This document shows, piece by piece, positions 47,696 through 55,794 of a stretch of 64,000 nt of DNA. The notes beneath the pieces are model-generated. The model had not been told where the DNA came from. It did not search any database and was given only the letters and a program-made list of their open reading frames with translations. Within the stretch, counting starts at the first letter, position 1. Each line of letters begins with the position of its first letter. Made by a program: the position numbers and the translations under genes. Where the stretch lies: positions 62,001 to 126,000 of the forward strand of contig NZ_PJIQ01000002.1 of the NCBI RefSeq assembly GCF_002929745.1, given 5' to 3'. The DNA comes from Arthrobacter sp. B1805. Lineage in GTDB: Bacteria > Actinomycetota > Actinomycetes > Actinomycetales > Micrococcaceae.

Positions 47696-48463
47696 TCAGG
47701 CCTGTGCCGGTTGTCCGTTGCTCGCCATCGTCCCGCCGTCCACGGGAAGGACGACGCCGGTGATGAAGCGCGCGTCCTCGCTGGCGAGGAACGTGATGGC
47801 GGCAGCGACCTCGTCAGGTAACCCGCCGCGCCCGAGGGCGATGCGCCGGGAGAACTCGTCGGAGAGCTCGTGCGCCTCGCCGTCGTCGCTCGTGAGGTCG
47901 GTCCAGATGAAACCGGGAGCGACGGCATTGACCCGCACGCCGTCCTTGCCGTGGTCCAGGGCGACGGCGCGGGTGAAGTTGCTGACGCCTCCCTTGGCTG
48001 CGTTGTACGCGCTCATGTGCCAATCACCAGCCAGCCCTGACACCGACGAGACGTTGACGATGCACCCCTTGCTCTCCAGCAGGTGTCCGAGCGCGGCCTT
48101 CGTTCCGTAGAACACGCCGGAGAGATCGGTCTCGATGACGCGGTGCCAGTCGGCGATGCTGGTGTCCTGGACGGTTCCCTGCGTGATCGTCCCCGCGTTG
48201 TTGACGAGGACGTCGAGGCGGCCGTACCGGTCGATGGTGGCCTGCACCATCGCGGACACCTGGTCGAAATCGGAGGAGTCGGTCCGTACCGCCGTCGCCT
48301 GTCCCGGCGGCAGGGATCCCGCGACGGCGTCGATCTTGTCCGCGACGGTATCCGTCAGGACCACACGTGCTCCCTCGGCTGCGAATCGCCGTGCTGTCGC
48401 CTCGCCGATGCCCGATCCGGCACCTGTGACGATGACGACCTTCCCATCGAATCTGCGGTCCAT
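47696..48463 (-). CDS. Short-chain dehydrogenase/reductase (SDR) family oxidoreductase
   Basis: A 255-residue classical SDR. The NAD(P) motif is VTGAGSGIGEATARRF, NNAG is present (VLVNNAGTI), the catalytic Ser is in VNVSSVSG and the YxxxK pair in MSAYNAAKGG. An Asp at the end of the second strand (VVLTDT) suggests NAD(H) preference. The substrate is unknown. ATG 48463 follows TGGAGG. It lies downstream of the convergent LysR-like gene. Confidence 0.9.
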   Translation of the reverse strand: MDRRFDGKVVIVTGAGSGIGEATARRFAAEGARVVLTDTVADKIDAVAGSLPPGQATAVRTDSSDFDQVSAMVQATIDRYGRLDVLVNNAGTITQGTVQDTSIADWHRVIETDLSGVFYGTKAALGHLLESKGCIVNVSSVSGLAGDWHMSAYNAAKGGVSNFTRAVALDHGKDGVRVNAVAPGFIWTDLTSDDGEAHELSDEFSRRIALGRGGLPDEVAAAITFLASEDARFITGVVLPVDGGTMASNGQPAQA

Positions 48464-48576
48464 CCTCCACCATCCTCTCTTCTCGTTCCACCGTTGCATC
48501 CGGATCGCGCCGCCGCAACGGCCGCCTGCCGGTCGCACCAGCTCCCGCGGGGGTGTCCCACCTGCTACCGGGCAGA

Positions 48577-48614
48577 CGAAAGGCCTGCCCCGAGACGTGC
48601 GGGCAGGCCTTTCG
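48577..48614 (-). terminator. Terminator after gntP
   Basis: Perfect 14-bp stem (CGAAAGGCCTGCCC / GGGCAGGCCTTTCG) with a 10-base loop, placed 21 bases after the leftward gntP stop. There is no strong T tract. Confidence 0.8.
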
Positions 48615-48634
48615 GTGGTGTCTTGAGCGTTCGG

Positions 48635-50035
48635 TCAGGCGAGGGACGCGAGGGCGAACACGGCGGCTGCGATCGCGAAGCCCATGACACCGATCGTCGT
48701 CTCCATGACGGTCCAGGTCTTGAGGGTGGTCTTGACGTCCATGTTGAAGAAGCGGCCCACCAGCCAGAAGCCTGAATCGTTCACATGGCTGGCCACCACG
48801 GATCCGCCCGCGACGGCGACCACGAGAGCGGCGAGCTGAAGCGCGTTGTAGTCGCCGGCCAGGATCGCCGGGGAGATGAGGCCTGCAGCGGTGGTGAGTG
48901 CGACGGTCGCGGAGCCCTGGGCGATACGGAGGATCGCCGCGATGAGGAAACCGGCGAGGATCAGCGGGATGCCGAGGTCTCCGAGGGCATCGGCCAGGGC
49001 ATCACCGATGCCGCTGGTACGCAGCACGCCGCCGAACATGCCGCCCGCACCCGTGATGAGGATGACGGAGCAGACCGGACCGAGTGCGGACTCGAGGGTG
49101 CTCTCGAGGACGGTCTTGTCGATACCGCGGCGGCGTCCGAGGACGTAGGACGCAACGAGGAGGGAGATCAGCAGGGCCACGGGAGTCTCACCGAGGGTCC
49201 TGAGCAGCTGGAACCAGGCCTGATCGGTCAATCCCTCGTCCGCGGCACCCGAACGGGCCACGGTGTTCAGTCCGGTGTTGAGGAAGATCAGGACGAGCGG
49301 GAGCAGGAGGATGCCGACGACGGTGCCGAACTTCGGCGGGTTGGCCTCGGCGTGCTCATCAGCCGTACCCAGCAGTTCGGGGACCGGCAGGACGTACTTC
49401 TTGCCTGCCCACAGACCGTAGAGATAGGACGTGACGTACCAGGTGGGAATTGCAGCGACGAGGCCGACCATGATGACGATGCCGACGTTGGCACCGAAGA
49501 ACTCCGAAGCGGCGACCGGTCCCGGGTGGGGCGGCACGAAGATGTGCATGACGGAGAACGCGCCGGCAGCAGGCAGTCCGAAGCGCAGGACGCCGCCCCC
49601 CAGGCGCCGGGCAACGGAGAAGACCACCGGCAGCATGACCACGAGACCCGCATCGAAGAAGATGGGGAAGCCGAAGATCAGGGAGGCGACACCGAGCGCG
49701 AAGGGTGCCCTGTTCTCACCGAAGACCCTGATGAGGTAGTCCGCCAGGACCTTCGCGCCGCCGCTGGTCTCTACCAGGCGGCCGAGCATGGCGCCGAGGC
49801 CGACGAGGAGCGCCACCGCGCCGAGGGTCGTTCCGAAGCTACTGACCAGGACGGTCACGATCTGCGAGGTGGGGATCCCGGTGGCGAAGGCCGTAGCGAG
49901 ACTGATGATGATCAGGGAGACGAACGCGTGGACGCGCAGCTTGATGATCAGGAACAGCAGGGCGAGGATTGCCGCTGCGGCAATCAGGAGGAGCGGACCG
50001 GCGGTGAGGCTCTGGGTCCATCCTTCGATGGTCAT
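48635..50035 (-). CDS. gntP: GntP-family gluconate:H+ symporter
   Basis: The 466-residue polytopic protein has about 12-14 membrane helices and the GntP-family features GFPIFFDAGLVVMLP, HIFVPPHPGPVAASEFFGA and GGSVVASHVNDSGFW. It imports gluconate or a related sugar acid. It lies 31 bases after gntK in the same direction and is probably co-transcribed, under the GntR regulator encoded divergently. Confidence 0.95.
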   Translation of the reverse strand: MTIEGWTQSLTAGPLLLIAAAAILALLFLIIKLRVHAFVSLIIISLATAFATGIPTSQIVTVLVSSFGTTLGAVALLVGLGAMLGRLVETSGGAKVLADYLIRVFGENRAPFALGVASLIFGFPIFFDAGLVVMLPVVFSVARRLGGGVLRFGLPAAGAFSVMHIFVPPHPGPVAASEFFGANVGIVIMVGLVAAIPTWYVTSYLYGLWAGKKYVLPVPELLGTADEHAEANPPKFGTVVGILLLPLVLIFLNTGLNTVARSGAADEGLTDQAWFQLLRTLGETPVALLISLLVASYVLGRRRGIDKTVLESTLESALGPVCSVILITGAGGMFGGVLRTSGIGDALADALGDLGIPLILAGFLIAAILRIAQGSATVALTTAAGLISPAILAGDYNALQLAALVVAVAGGSVVASHVNDSGFWLVGRFFNMDVKTTLKTWTVMETTIGVMGFAIAAAVFALASLA

Positions 50036-50066
50036 GTTTTCTCCGTTGAAAGGGTTTGGTGGGGGG

Positions 50067-50585
50067 CTAGTTGCTGCGCAGGTCGAGCTGATCGATGACC
50101 AGGTCGGTGACCTCGTCCGGCGTGCCGGCGTTGTCGATCTTCACGCCCTGCTCGTCGGGCTCGAGTGGTTCCAGCGTGCTGATCTGCGATGGCAGCAGTG
50201 ATTGCGGCATGAAGTGGCCACTGCGGGTCTTCATGCGCTCCAGGATGAGATCGGTATCGCCGACAAGGTGGACGAATCGAACCCGTCCCTCGGCTTGCGT
50301 CAGCACGTCGCGGTAGGAGCGCTTGAGGGCCGAGCAGGTGACGACGGTGCTGCGATCCGAGTACGCCTGGGTTGTCATCCAGTCCCGCATGGACTCCAGC
50401 CACGGCCAGCGGTCCTCATCGGTGAGCGGTGTCCCGGAGGTCATTTTCGCGATGTTCGCCGCGGGGTGGAAGTCATCCGCCTCGGCGAACACCCAGCCGA
50501 GCGCTTCCGCGAGCCGGGTGGCAATGGTGGTCTTGCCGGACCCGGAAATCCCCATGACGACCACGTGGCGAGGTTGTGCATCCAT
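50067..50585 (-). CDS. gntK: Gluconokinase
   Basis: It phosphorylates gluconate to 6-phosphogluconate with ATP; the product then enters the pentose phosphate pathway at Gnd. P-loop GISGSGKTTIATRLAEALG, substrate region FAEADDFHPAANIAKM, then GTPLTDEDRWPWL, CSALKRSYRD and SGHFMPQSLLPSQ, all characteristic of the small GntK family. 172 residues. The ATG is preceded by AAGGGAGTC. It is transcribed from the operator region shared with gntR. Confidence 0.97.
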   Translation of the reverse strand: MDAQPRHVVVMGISGSGKTTIATRLAEALGWVFAEADDFHPAANIAKMTSGTPLTDEDRWPWLESMRDWMTTQAYSDRSTVVTCSALKRSYRDVLTQAEGRVRFVHLVGDTDLILERMKTRSGHFMPQSLLPSQISTLEPLEPDEQGVKIDNAGTPDEVTDLVIDQLDLRSN

Positions 50586-50625
50586 GCTGACTCCCTTGTC
50601 GATGTGTGACTGCTCACGATCTCGA

Positions 50626-50667
50626 GTAAAGGTAACACCATTCGCACGGCAAAGGTAGTACCTTTGC
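50626..50667. promoter_or_regulatory. Paired operators between gntK and its GntR regulator
   Basis: A perfect 19-bp palindrome GCAAAGGTAGTACCTTTGC at 50649-50667, and a weaker related copy at 50626-50644 (14 of 19 bases shared). The two centres are 23 bases apart, about two helical turns. Both lie in the 150-base divergent gap, in the position expected for GntR sites controlling gntK-gntP and the regulator itself. Confidence 0.8.
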
Positions 50668-50735
50668 TCGGCCTCCGTATCGATCTATGGTTGTGTGACC
50701 GGGTCGAACGGCCCCGGGGCAGAGCGAGGAGGACG

Positions 50736-51455
50736 ATGACGGCGCAGTCAGCTCCGACGGGGATGCCGGCGGCAACCGCAGAGGTCTTCCACACGCGGAT
50801 CATCGACTCGCTGGGCCAGGACATCGTGGACGGCGTCGTGCCCGAGGGAACGCGGCTGACGATCGAGGGCCTGCAGCAGCAGTTCGGCGTCTCGCGGACC
50901 GTGGTGCGGGACTGTATGCGGGTGCTGGAGTCGATGAACCTCATCGTCCCCAAACGCCGGATCGGGCTCGTGGTGCAGGGGCCCGGGCGCTGGAACGTCT
51001 ACGATGCCCGGATCATCCGGTGGCGGCTCAACGGTCCCGGCCGGGCAGCCCAGTTCCGCTCCCTCACGCACCTGCGCCGTGCCGTCGAGCCGGTCGCCGC
51101 AGCCCTTGCCGCGCAGCAGGCCTCACCTGCGCAGCGCACGCGCTTCGTCGAGCTCGGTCAGGACCTCCGGCGCCTGGGCGAGAGTGGCGAACTCGTCGAG
51201 TTCCTGGGCGTCGACATCGAATTCCACACCCTCGTCCTGGAGGCCAGCGGCAATGAGATGTTCGGCGCCCTGCGGGGGGTGATCGCCGAGGTGCTCTCAG
51301 GCCGGACGCACCAGGGGCTCATGCCCCACAATCCGAAGGAACACGCGCTCCGGACACACGAGCAGGTGGCCTCCGCGATCGCGGCCGGCGATTCCGCTGC
51401 GGCCGAGGCCTGCATGGCGTCACTCCTCGCCGAGGTCAGCAGCGCCATCGACTGA
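50736..51455 (+). CDS. gntR: GntR/FadR-subfamily (FCD domain) transcriptional regulator of gluconate genes
   Basis: The 239-residue product has a winged helix N-terminus (IVDGVVPEGTRLTIEGLQQQ, FGVSRTVVRDCMRVLESMNL) and a C-terminal FCD ligand-binding domain (VDIEFHTLVLEASGNEMF, LRTHEQVASAIAAGD) with the metal-binding His/Asp/Glu pattern. GAGGAGG precedes ATG 50736. Divergent from gntK, with a palindromic operator between, so it probably represses gntK-gntP until gluconate or 6-phosphogluconate is present. Confidence 0.92.
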   Translation: MTAQSAPTGMPAATAEVFHTRIIDSLGQDIVDGVVPEGTRLTIEGLQQQFGVSRTVVRDCMRVLESMNLIVPKRRIGLVVQGPGRWNVYDARIIRWRLNGPGRAAQFRSLTHLRRAVEPVAAALAAQQASPAQRTRFVELGQDLRRLGESGELVEFLGVDIEFHTLVLEASGNEMFGALRGVIAEVLSGRTHQGLMPHNPKEHALRTHEQVASAIAAGDSAAAEACMASLLAEVSSAID

Positions 51456-51494
51456 CGGGCGCTCGCGTGGTCAGCAGCGCCAGCGGCTCCCGCG

Positions 51495-51953
51495 TCAGGG
51501 GTCGAAATGGGTCTCCGGTTCCGCTTGCCCGATGGATGCCACCACCGATGCCGCGATGTCACGCAATTTCTCGTTCCGGCCGCTGGAAACCGACTTCAGG
51601 ATGGAGAAAGCTTCCATCTGGGTGCAACGGTTCTGGGCCATGATGATCCCGATCGCGATGTCGATCGCGGTCCGGGACTCCATCGCCGTCTTGAGGCTGG
51701 CGGCAGACTCGCTGCGTTGCGCGAGTCGGACCGAGAGCATGAGCGCCTTCGATGTCTGGGCCACGAAGGTCTCCGCGGTGGTGATGGCGTCGGGATGGAA
51801 GCCCCCTTGTTCCGTGGAGTACACATTCAGGGCCGCGCGGGCGCCGGCCTCGAGCGAGATCGGGACGGCCAGGATCGAGCGGACCCCGTGCTCGGCGACG
51901 CGCGACAGGTAGCCTTCCCAGCGTTCATCCGTTGCCACATCAGCAACGTGCAC
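51495..51953 (-). CDS. GAF-ANTAR protein, apparently 5'-truncated
   Basis: The C-terminal ANTAR RNA-binding domain is complete (AMESRTAIDIAIGIIMAQNR ... EAFSILKSVSSGRNEKLRDIA), preceded by the second half of a GAF domain (HVADVATDERWEGYLSRVAE ... SILAVPISLEAGARAALNVY). The same frame continues upstream of the GTG at 51953 with clear GAF sequence (ALDELQYLFADGPCLTACKT) but without any ATG, GTG or TTG before it runs into the dps stop at 52054. About 60-70 N-terminal residues usual for this family are missing. It may be a pseudogene or make a 152-residue antiterminator lacking its sensor half. Confidence 0.65.
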   Translation of the reverse strand: MHVADVATDERWEGYLSRVAEHGVRSILAVPISLEAGARAALNVYSTEQGGFHPDAITTAETFVAQTSKALMLSVRLAQRSESAASLKTAMESRTAIDIAIGIIMAQNRCTQMEAFSILKSVSSGRNEKLRDIAASVVASIGQAEPETHFDP

Positions 51954-52053
51954 TGTTTCCTGCGTCTTGCAGGCGGTGAGGCACGGACCATCGGCGAAGA
52001 GGTACTGGAGTTCGTCGAGCGCCTCCCTTCCCGCGTCGGCCCGGGTCCCGGCG

Positions 52054-52548
52054 TCAGACCGTGGCGTGGTCCGTGCCGACAGGAGTGACGACGTCGGCGG
52101 TCGGCTCCATGTTCTCGGCGTCGACCATCCAGGCGTACTGCTCGAGCTTCGCGATGAAGCCGTGCAACAGGTCCGCGGTGGTGGGGTCTTCCTCGTCGAT
52201 CTGGTCGTGCACGTCGCGCATGGTCTTCACGGTGGCGTTCAGCATGCGGACCACGAGGCCGACCGTGTCCTTGGTGGAGACGAGCCCGGCCGGGAAGGGG
52301 GCGATCCTGGTGCCTTCGGCTACTGCAACGCTACGGCCGTCCGGAACGGCATGAAGTGCGCGCATGCGCTCGGCCATCTCGTCCGCGAACAGGCGGGCGT
52401 CGTCGATGATCTCGTCCAGCTGCAGGTGGAGGTCGCGGAAGTTCTTGCCGACCACGTTCCAGTGGGCCTGCTTGCCTTGCAGGTGCAGTTCGATGAGGTC
52501 GACCAGAACGGCCTGCATGTTGTCTGTGAGGGTGGGTGAAGCCTTCAT
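52054..52548 (-). CDS. dps: Dps-family ferritin-like DNA-protection protein
   Basis: Dodecameric iron-storage/ferroxidase protein that protects DNA in oxidative stress and starvation. The intersubunit ferroxidase ligands are seen in HWNVVGKNFRDLHLQLDEII (His, Asp, Asp/Glu), followed by DDARLFADEMAERM. The 164-residue length is typical. ATG 52548 has GGAGG upstream. It is divergent from the SRPBCC gene at 52754, with a 205-base shared promoter region in which I found no clear operator. Confidence 0.94.
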   Translation of the reverse strand: MKASPTLTDNMQAVLVDLIELHLQGKQAHWNVVGKNFRDLHLQLDEIIDDARLFADEMAERMRALHAVPDGRSVAVAEGTRIAPFPAGLVSTKDTVGLVVRMLNATVKTMRDVHDQIDEEDPTTADLLHGFIAKLEQYAWMVDAENMEPTADVVTPVGTDHATV

Positions 52549-52753
52549 TGATCCTCCGGTGCTCGAGACGAGTGCTCCTCCGGCAGGGCACGGACGCACC
52601 GATCTCCACCGGGTGGGCTCTCCTCACCCTAGACCTGCGCGTTGGCCAAATCCACCCGACCTGCCTACGCTAAGGGTACTTACGGTTCAGCCTGTCGGAT
52701 CCCCTCGAAAGGGCTATGGCCGGCGCCGGAGTCTCTACGAAGGAGGAACCCTT

Positions 52754-53302
52754 TTGGCTTCAGTGCAGGAATCTATCGACGTAGCAGTACCGGTCAGCAC
52801 GGCCTACAACCAGTGGACGCAGTTCGAAAGTTTTCCCCAGTTCATGGGTGGCGTCGACTCGATCACGCAGACCTCGGAGACCCACACCCACTGGGTCACG
52901 AGCATCGGCGGCGTCAAGCGCGAGTTCGACGCCGAGGTCACGGAGCAGCACCCGGACGAGCGTGTGGCCTGGAAGAGCACCGACGGTGAATCGCACGCCG
53001 GGGTCGTGACCTTCCATCGCCTCGACGAGAACACGACGCGGCTGATGGTCCAGATCGACTGGCACCCCGAGACCTTCACCGAGAAGCTCGGCGCCGCAGT
53101 GAACGCCGATGCAGCCCAGGTGAAGGGCGACCTCAAGAGGTTCAAGGAATTCATCGAGAAGAGCGGCGGCGAGACCGGCGCCTGGCGCGGGAATGTCGAG
53201 GCTCCGCCGACCGGTGGCAGCCCCGATGCGACACCGGCGAACAGCACGGTCCCGGACGCGTCGACCAATGATCCCGATTCAGGTGGTCCCCGCGTCGTCT
53301 GA
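52754..53302 (+). CDS. SRPBCC-family (polyketide cyclase/START-like) protein
   Basis: Residues 1-140 form a SRPBCC fold: VQESIDVAVPVSTAYNQWTQ, FESFPQFMGGVDSITQ, ERVAWKSTDGESHAGVVTFH, LKRFKEFIEKSGGETGAWRG. This type of small lipid- or ligand-binding protein is common as a stress-induced single gene in actinobacteria; function unknown. A Pro/Asp/Ser-rich tail of about 40 residues follows. A strong AAGGAGGA site lies before a TTG, which I take as the start because no ATG or GTG is suitably placed. Confidence 0.88.
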   Translation: MASVQESIDVAVPVSTAYNQWTQFESFPQFMGGVDSITQTSETHTHWVTSIGGVKREFDAEVTEQHPDERVAWKSTDGESHAGVVTFHRLDENTTRLMVQIDWHPETFTEKLGAAVNADAAQVKGDLKRFKEFIEKSGGETGAWRGNVEAPPTGGSPDATPANSTVPDASTNDPDSGGPRVV

Positions 53303-53311
53303 CGCTTCTCC

Positions 53312-53354
53312 CGGGTAGGGCGGATCCCTTGCGGGGGGGGGTCCGCCCTACCCG
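53312..53354. terminator. Hairpin between convergent SRPBCC and pstS genes
   Basis: Perfect 13-bp stem (CGGGTAGGGCGGA / TCCGCCCTACCCG). The loop contains a run of nine G (53333-53341). Confidence 0.82.
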
Positions 53355-53365
53355 TCCCGGCTGTC

Positions 53366-54475
53366 CTAGGAGATGTCGCCGACCTCGATGGAGGCGATCG
53401 CATCCGTCGCCTGGCGGGACAGCTCCTCCGAGATGGGCGAGCTCTTCGCGGCTTCCGCCGCCGCCGCCTGTCCCTCCGCACTCACCGCGTAGCTACCGAA
53501 CGCCCGGACGACGGCGGCGGAAGCCTCGTTCTCGTACCGCGCGCAGTACACGTGGTAGGACACCAGGACCAGCGGGTACACCCCGGGCTCGCTGGTGGTC
53601 CGGTCGAGGTCGAGCGCGATGTCGTAGTCCTCGCGGCCGGAAACGCGGCCGGCCAGGTCGACGGCGGCCGCAGCGGCCTCGGAACTCACCGGCACGTAGG
53701 CCCCGCCGACCTTCAATGCCACACGGCCCAGGGGGTCCCCCACGGCGGAGTCGTCGGCATAGGTCACGGCACCGACCGTGCCTGCCACGGTGCTGACGAC
53801 TCCTGCATTGCCCTTGGCATTCTCGTTCTCGAGTTCCGAGGGCCAGGTGCCGTCGGGCTCCTCGGTCCAGACGTCGGGGACCACGGCGTGCAGGTAGTCG
53901 GTGAAGTTCTCGGTTGTACCGGAGTCGTCGGACCGGCTGACCGCCGAGATCGGCAGGGAGGGGAGATCGACGTCGTTCTGGTCGGCGATGGCGGGATCGT
54001 CCCACGAGGTGATCTCGCCGCGGAAGATGCGGGCCACCGTCGCGGCGTCCAGCCTCAGTTCCGAGATGCCGGGCAGGTTGAACGCCACGCTGATGGGCGA
54101 GACATAGGCCGGGATGTTGAAGGCGCCACCCGGCCCGCAGGCCTCCGTCGATTCGGCGAGCTCCTCGTCGCTGAGATACGCGTCCGACCCGGCGAATCCG
54201 ACCGCTCCTGCAAGCAGGGCGCCACGCCCCGCACCCGATCCGTCGGGCGAGTACTGCACCTGGGCGCGAGGGTAGAGACTCGCGAATCCTGAGCGCCACG
54301 CATCCATCGCCGGCCCCTGGGCAGAGGATCCGGCAGCGGTCACCGCACCCTGGAGGGATGTGTCCCCACGTTGTGCGGCGGCTTCCTGCTCCGGTCCCAA
54401 CGGATAGTCGGATCCGCAGCCGGTCAGTCCGAGGAGGACGGCGAGGGGCAGGTACACAGTGGCTCGGGTTCTCAC
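53366..54475 (-). CDS. PstS-like phosphate-binding lipoprotein
   Basis: A periplasm-side substrate-binding protein of the phosphate family. The lipobox is LTGC with the lipidated Cys at residue 20. The phosphate-binding loops are TAAGSSAQGPAMDAW, GFAGSDAYLSDEE and SRSDDSGTTENFTDYL. 369 residues, normal for PstS. The partner genes pstC, pstA and pstB are not next to it, so either they lie elsewhere or this is an orphan scavenging or sensing protein. GTG start. Confidence 0.9.
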   Translation of the reverse strand: MRTRATVYLPLAVLLGLTGCGSDYPLGPEQEAAAQRGDTSLQGAVTAAGSSAQGPAMDAWRSGFASLYPRAQVQYSPDGSGAGRGALLAGAVGFAGSDAYLSDEELAESTEACGPGGAFNIPAYVSPISVAFNLPGISELRLDAATVARIFRGEITSWDDPAIADQNDVDLPSLPISAVSRSDDSGTTENFTDYLHAVVPDVWTEEPDGTWPSELENENAKGNAGVVSTVAGTVGAVTYADDSAVGDPLGRVALKVGGAYVPVSSEAAAAAVDLAGRVSGREDYDIALDLDRTTSEPGVYPLVLVSYHVYCARYENEASAAVVRAFGSYAVSAEGQAAAAEAAKSSPISEELSRQATDAIASIEVGDIS

Positions 54476-54554
54476 CCCAGCAACGTTACAGGTGGCTAAA
54501 AGATGAACCCAAGGTGTACTTCAGGTGAACGAGCGGTCCGCGAGCGACGTCTGC

Positions 54555-54776
54555 TCAGCCGCGGCGCAGACGATAGCCGTCGGCCCGGTGTACGAGGCGC
54601 CGCCCACCGCCGTCGTGCAGCTGGATCCAGACCACCGAGGCGTCGTCCGTCCTCATGTCCAGTACACCGCTGAGCTGCGAGCCTGCCGGATGCTGCAGGG
54701 TGATGTGCTCTCCGCGCCGGATGCCCGACCAGTCCTGAGCATCGGATTCGAGGGAAGGAGGAGGGGAAGCGTCCAT
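54555..54776 (-). CDS. Small hypothetical protein upstream of pstS
   Basis: I do not recognise a family. The 73-residue product has a short disordered N-terminus, then a beta-rich segment (GEHITLQHPAGSQLSGVLDM, ASVVWIQLHDGGGRRLVHRA) that looks like a small barrel domain, without membrane segments. The ATG has GAAAGG upstream at good spacing. It is in the same direction as pstS and 79 bases before it, so co-transcription is possible. Confidence 0.6.
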   Translation of the reverse strand: MDASPPPSLESDAQDWSGIRRGEHITLQHPAGSQLSGVLDMRTDDASVVWIQLHDGGGRRLVHRADGYRLRRG

Positions 54777-54876
54777 GGTGCGCCTTTCGGGAGGATCGGA
54801 CTCACCACGCTAGCGGTGCTCCCTGAACGCCTTATGAACGAGCGCTGAAAGTTGTGGCGGCGCTCACACATCCCGG

Positions 54877-55674
54877 TCAGAGGGTGCGCCAGTCTCCGCT
54901 CGTGAGGTGCGAGCCCGCCTGCGGTCCCATGAGGAGCATGCCTCCGTCCACCACGAACGACGCGCCGTTGACATAGCTGGAGGCACCCGATGCGAGGAAG
55001 GCGACGACGTCGGCGATCTCCTCCGGCGCGCCGGGGCGGCCCAGCGGAATGCCCGGGCGGTCCATGGTGTGTGGGTCCTGTTCCGCGGAGTTGTTCATGG
55101 GAGTGTTGATCTCGCCGGGCAGCACGGCGTTGGCGGTGATGCCGCGGTCGGCCAGTTCGAGCGCGATGGTGCGGATGAGGCCGCCGAGGCCGTGCTTGGA
55201 GGCGTCATAGGCTGCGGATCCGACACGTGGCTGCTCCTGATGGACGCTGGTGACCGCGATGATGCGACCGCCCTTGTCGCCGTCGATCATGTGGCGTGCA
55301 GCGCGCTGAATGCACACGAAGGCGCCGTCGAGGTTCGCCCCCACGGTGCCCCGCCACGTGTTCCAGTCCGTCTCCATGAACATGGTTCCACCGTTGACTC
55401 CTGCGTTGTTGACGAAGACGTCGAGCCCGCCGAGTTCCTGGGCCAGCTGGTCCACGACGTCGCCGCACGCCGGAGCATCCGTCGTGTCCAGCTGGGCGAC
55501 GGCGGCCCGCACGCCCTTCTCGCGGACCAGCCGTGCGGTCTCCTCCGCGCCCTCCTCGTCCGAGTGCCAGGTGATGCCGACGTCACAGCCCAGACCTGCG
55601 AGGGCCAGGGCTGTGGCCCGGCCGATGCCGGAGTCGGAGCCGGTGACTATTGCTGCGCTCGGTGTGAAGTCCAT
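54877..55674 (-). CDS. SDR family oxidoreductase (glucose 1-dehydrogenase-like)
   Basis: A 265-residue classical SDR. VTGSDSGIGRATALALA binds the cofactor, VFVNNAGVN is present, the catalytic Ser is in AVTSVHQEQ and the YxxxK pair is in AYDASKHGLGG. The residues after the second strand (GITWHSDEEGAEE) are like glucose/ribitol dehydrogenase-type SDRs. The substrate is unknown. ATG 55674 follows GGATGGAG; a short upstream extension of the frame is ignored. It is not obviously in an operon. Confidence 0.9.
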   Translation of the reverse strand: MDFTPSAAIVTGSDSGIGRATALALAGLGCDVGITWHSDEEGAEETARLVREKGVRAAVAQLDTTDAPACGDVVDQLAQELGGLDVFVNNAGVNGGTMFMETDWNTWRGTVGANLDGAFVCIQRAARHMIDGDKGGRIIAVTSVHQEQPRVGSAAYDASKHGLGGLIRTIALELADRGITANAVLPGEINTPMNNSAEQDPHTMDRPGIPLGRPGAPEEIADVVAFLASGASSYVNGASFVVDGGMLLMGPQAGSHLTSGDWRTL

Positions 55675-55741
55675 GACTCCATCCTTTGCATCCGCAGCAT
55701 CAGCCCGCAAGCAGATTCTGGCTTTTCAACTCCTGCCCCCT

Positions 55742-55785
55742 TAACTGCAGTACCCCCGGACACACGCCCGGGGGTACTGCAGTTA
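55742..55785 (-). terminator. Terminator after hsp20
   Basis: Perfect 17-bp stem (TAACTGCAGTACCCCCG and complement) with a 10-base loop, starting 9 bases after the leftward hsp20 stop. On that strand the hairpin is followed by an A-rich/GGGGGC stretch rather than T. Confidence 0.82.
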
Positions 55786-55794
55786 GGGTGAGGA

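Noticed and set aside
48785-50098. A 437-codon plus-strand frame opposite gntP
   Set aside because: Its product is almost entirely Asp/Glu/Arg/Gly without any fold pattern, as expected from the complement of a hydrophobic transporter gene.
53333-53341. Run of nine G, considered as a phase-variation tract
   Set aside because: It lies in the loop of a hairpin between convergent genes, not in a coding or promoter sequence. It may also be a sequencing-length uncertainty.
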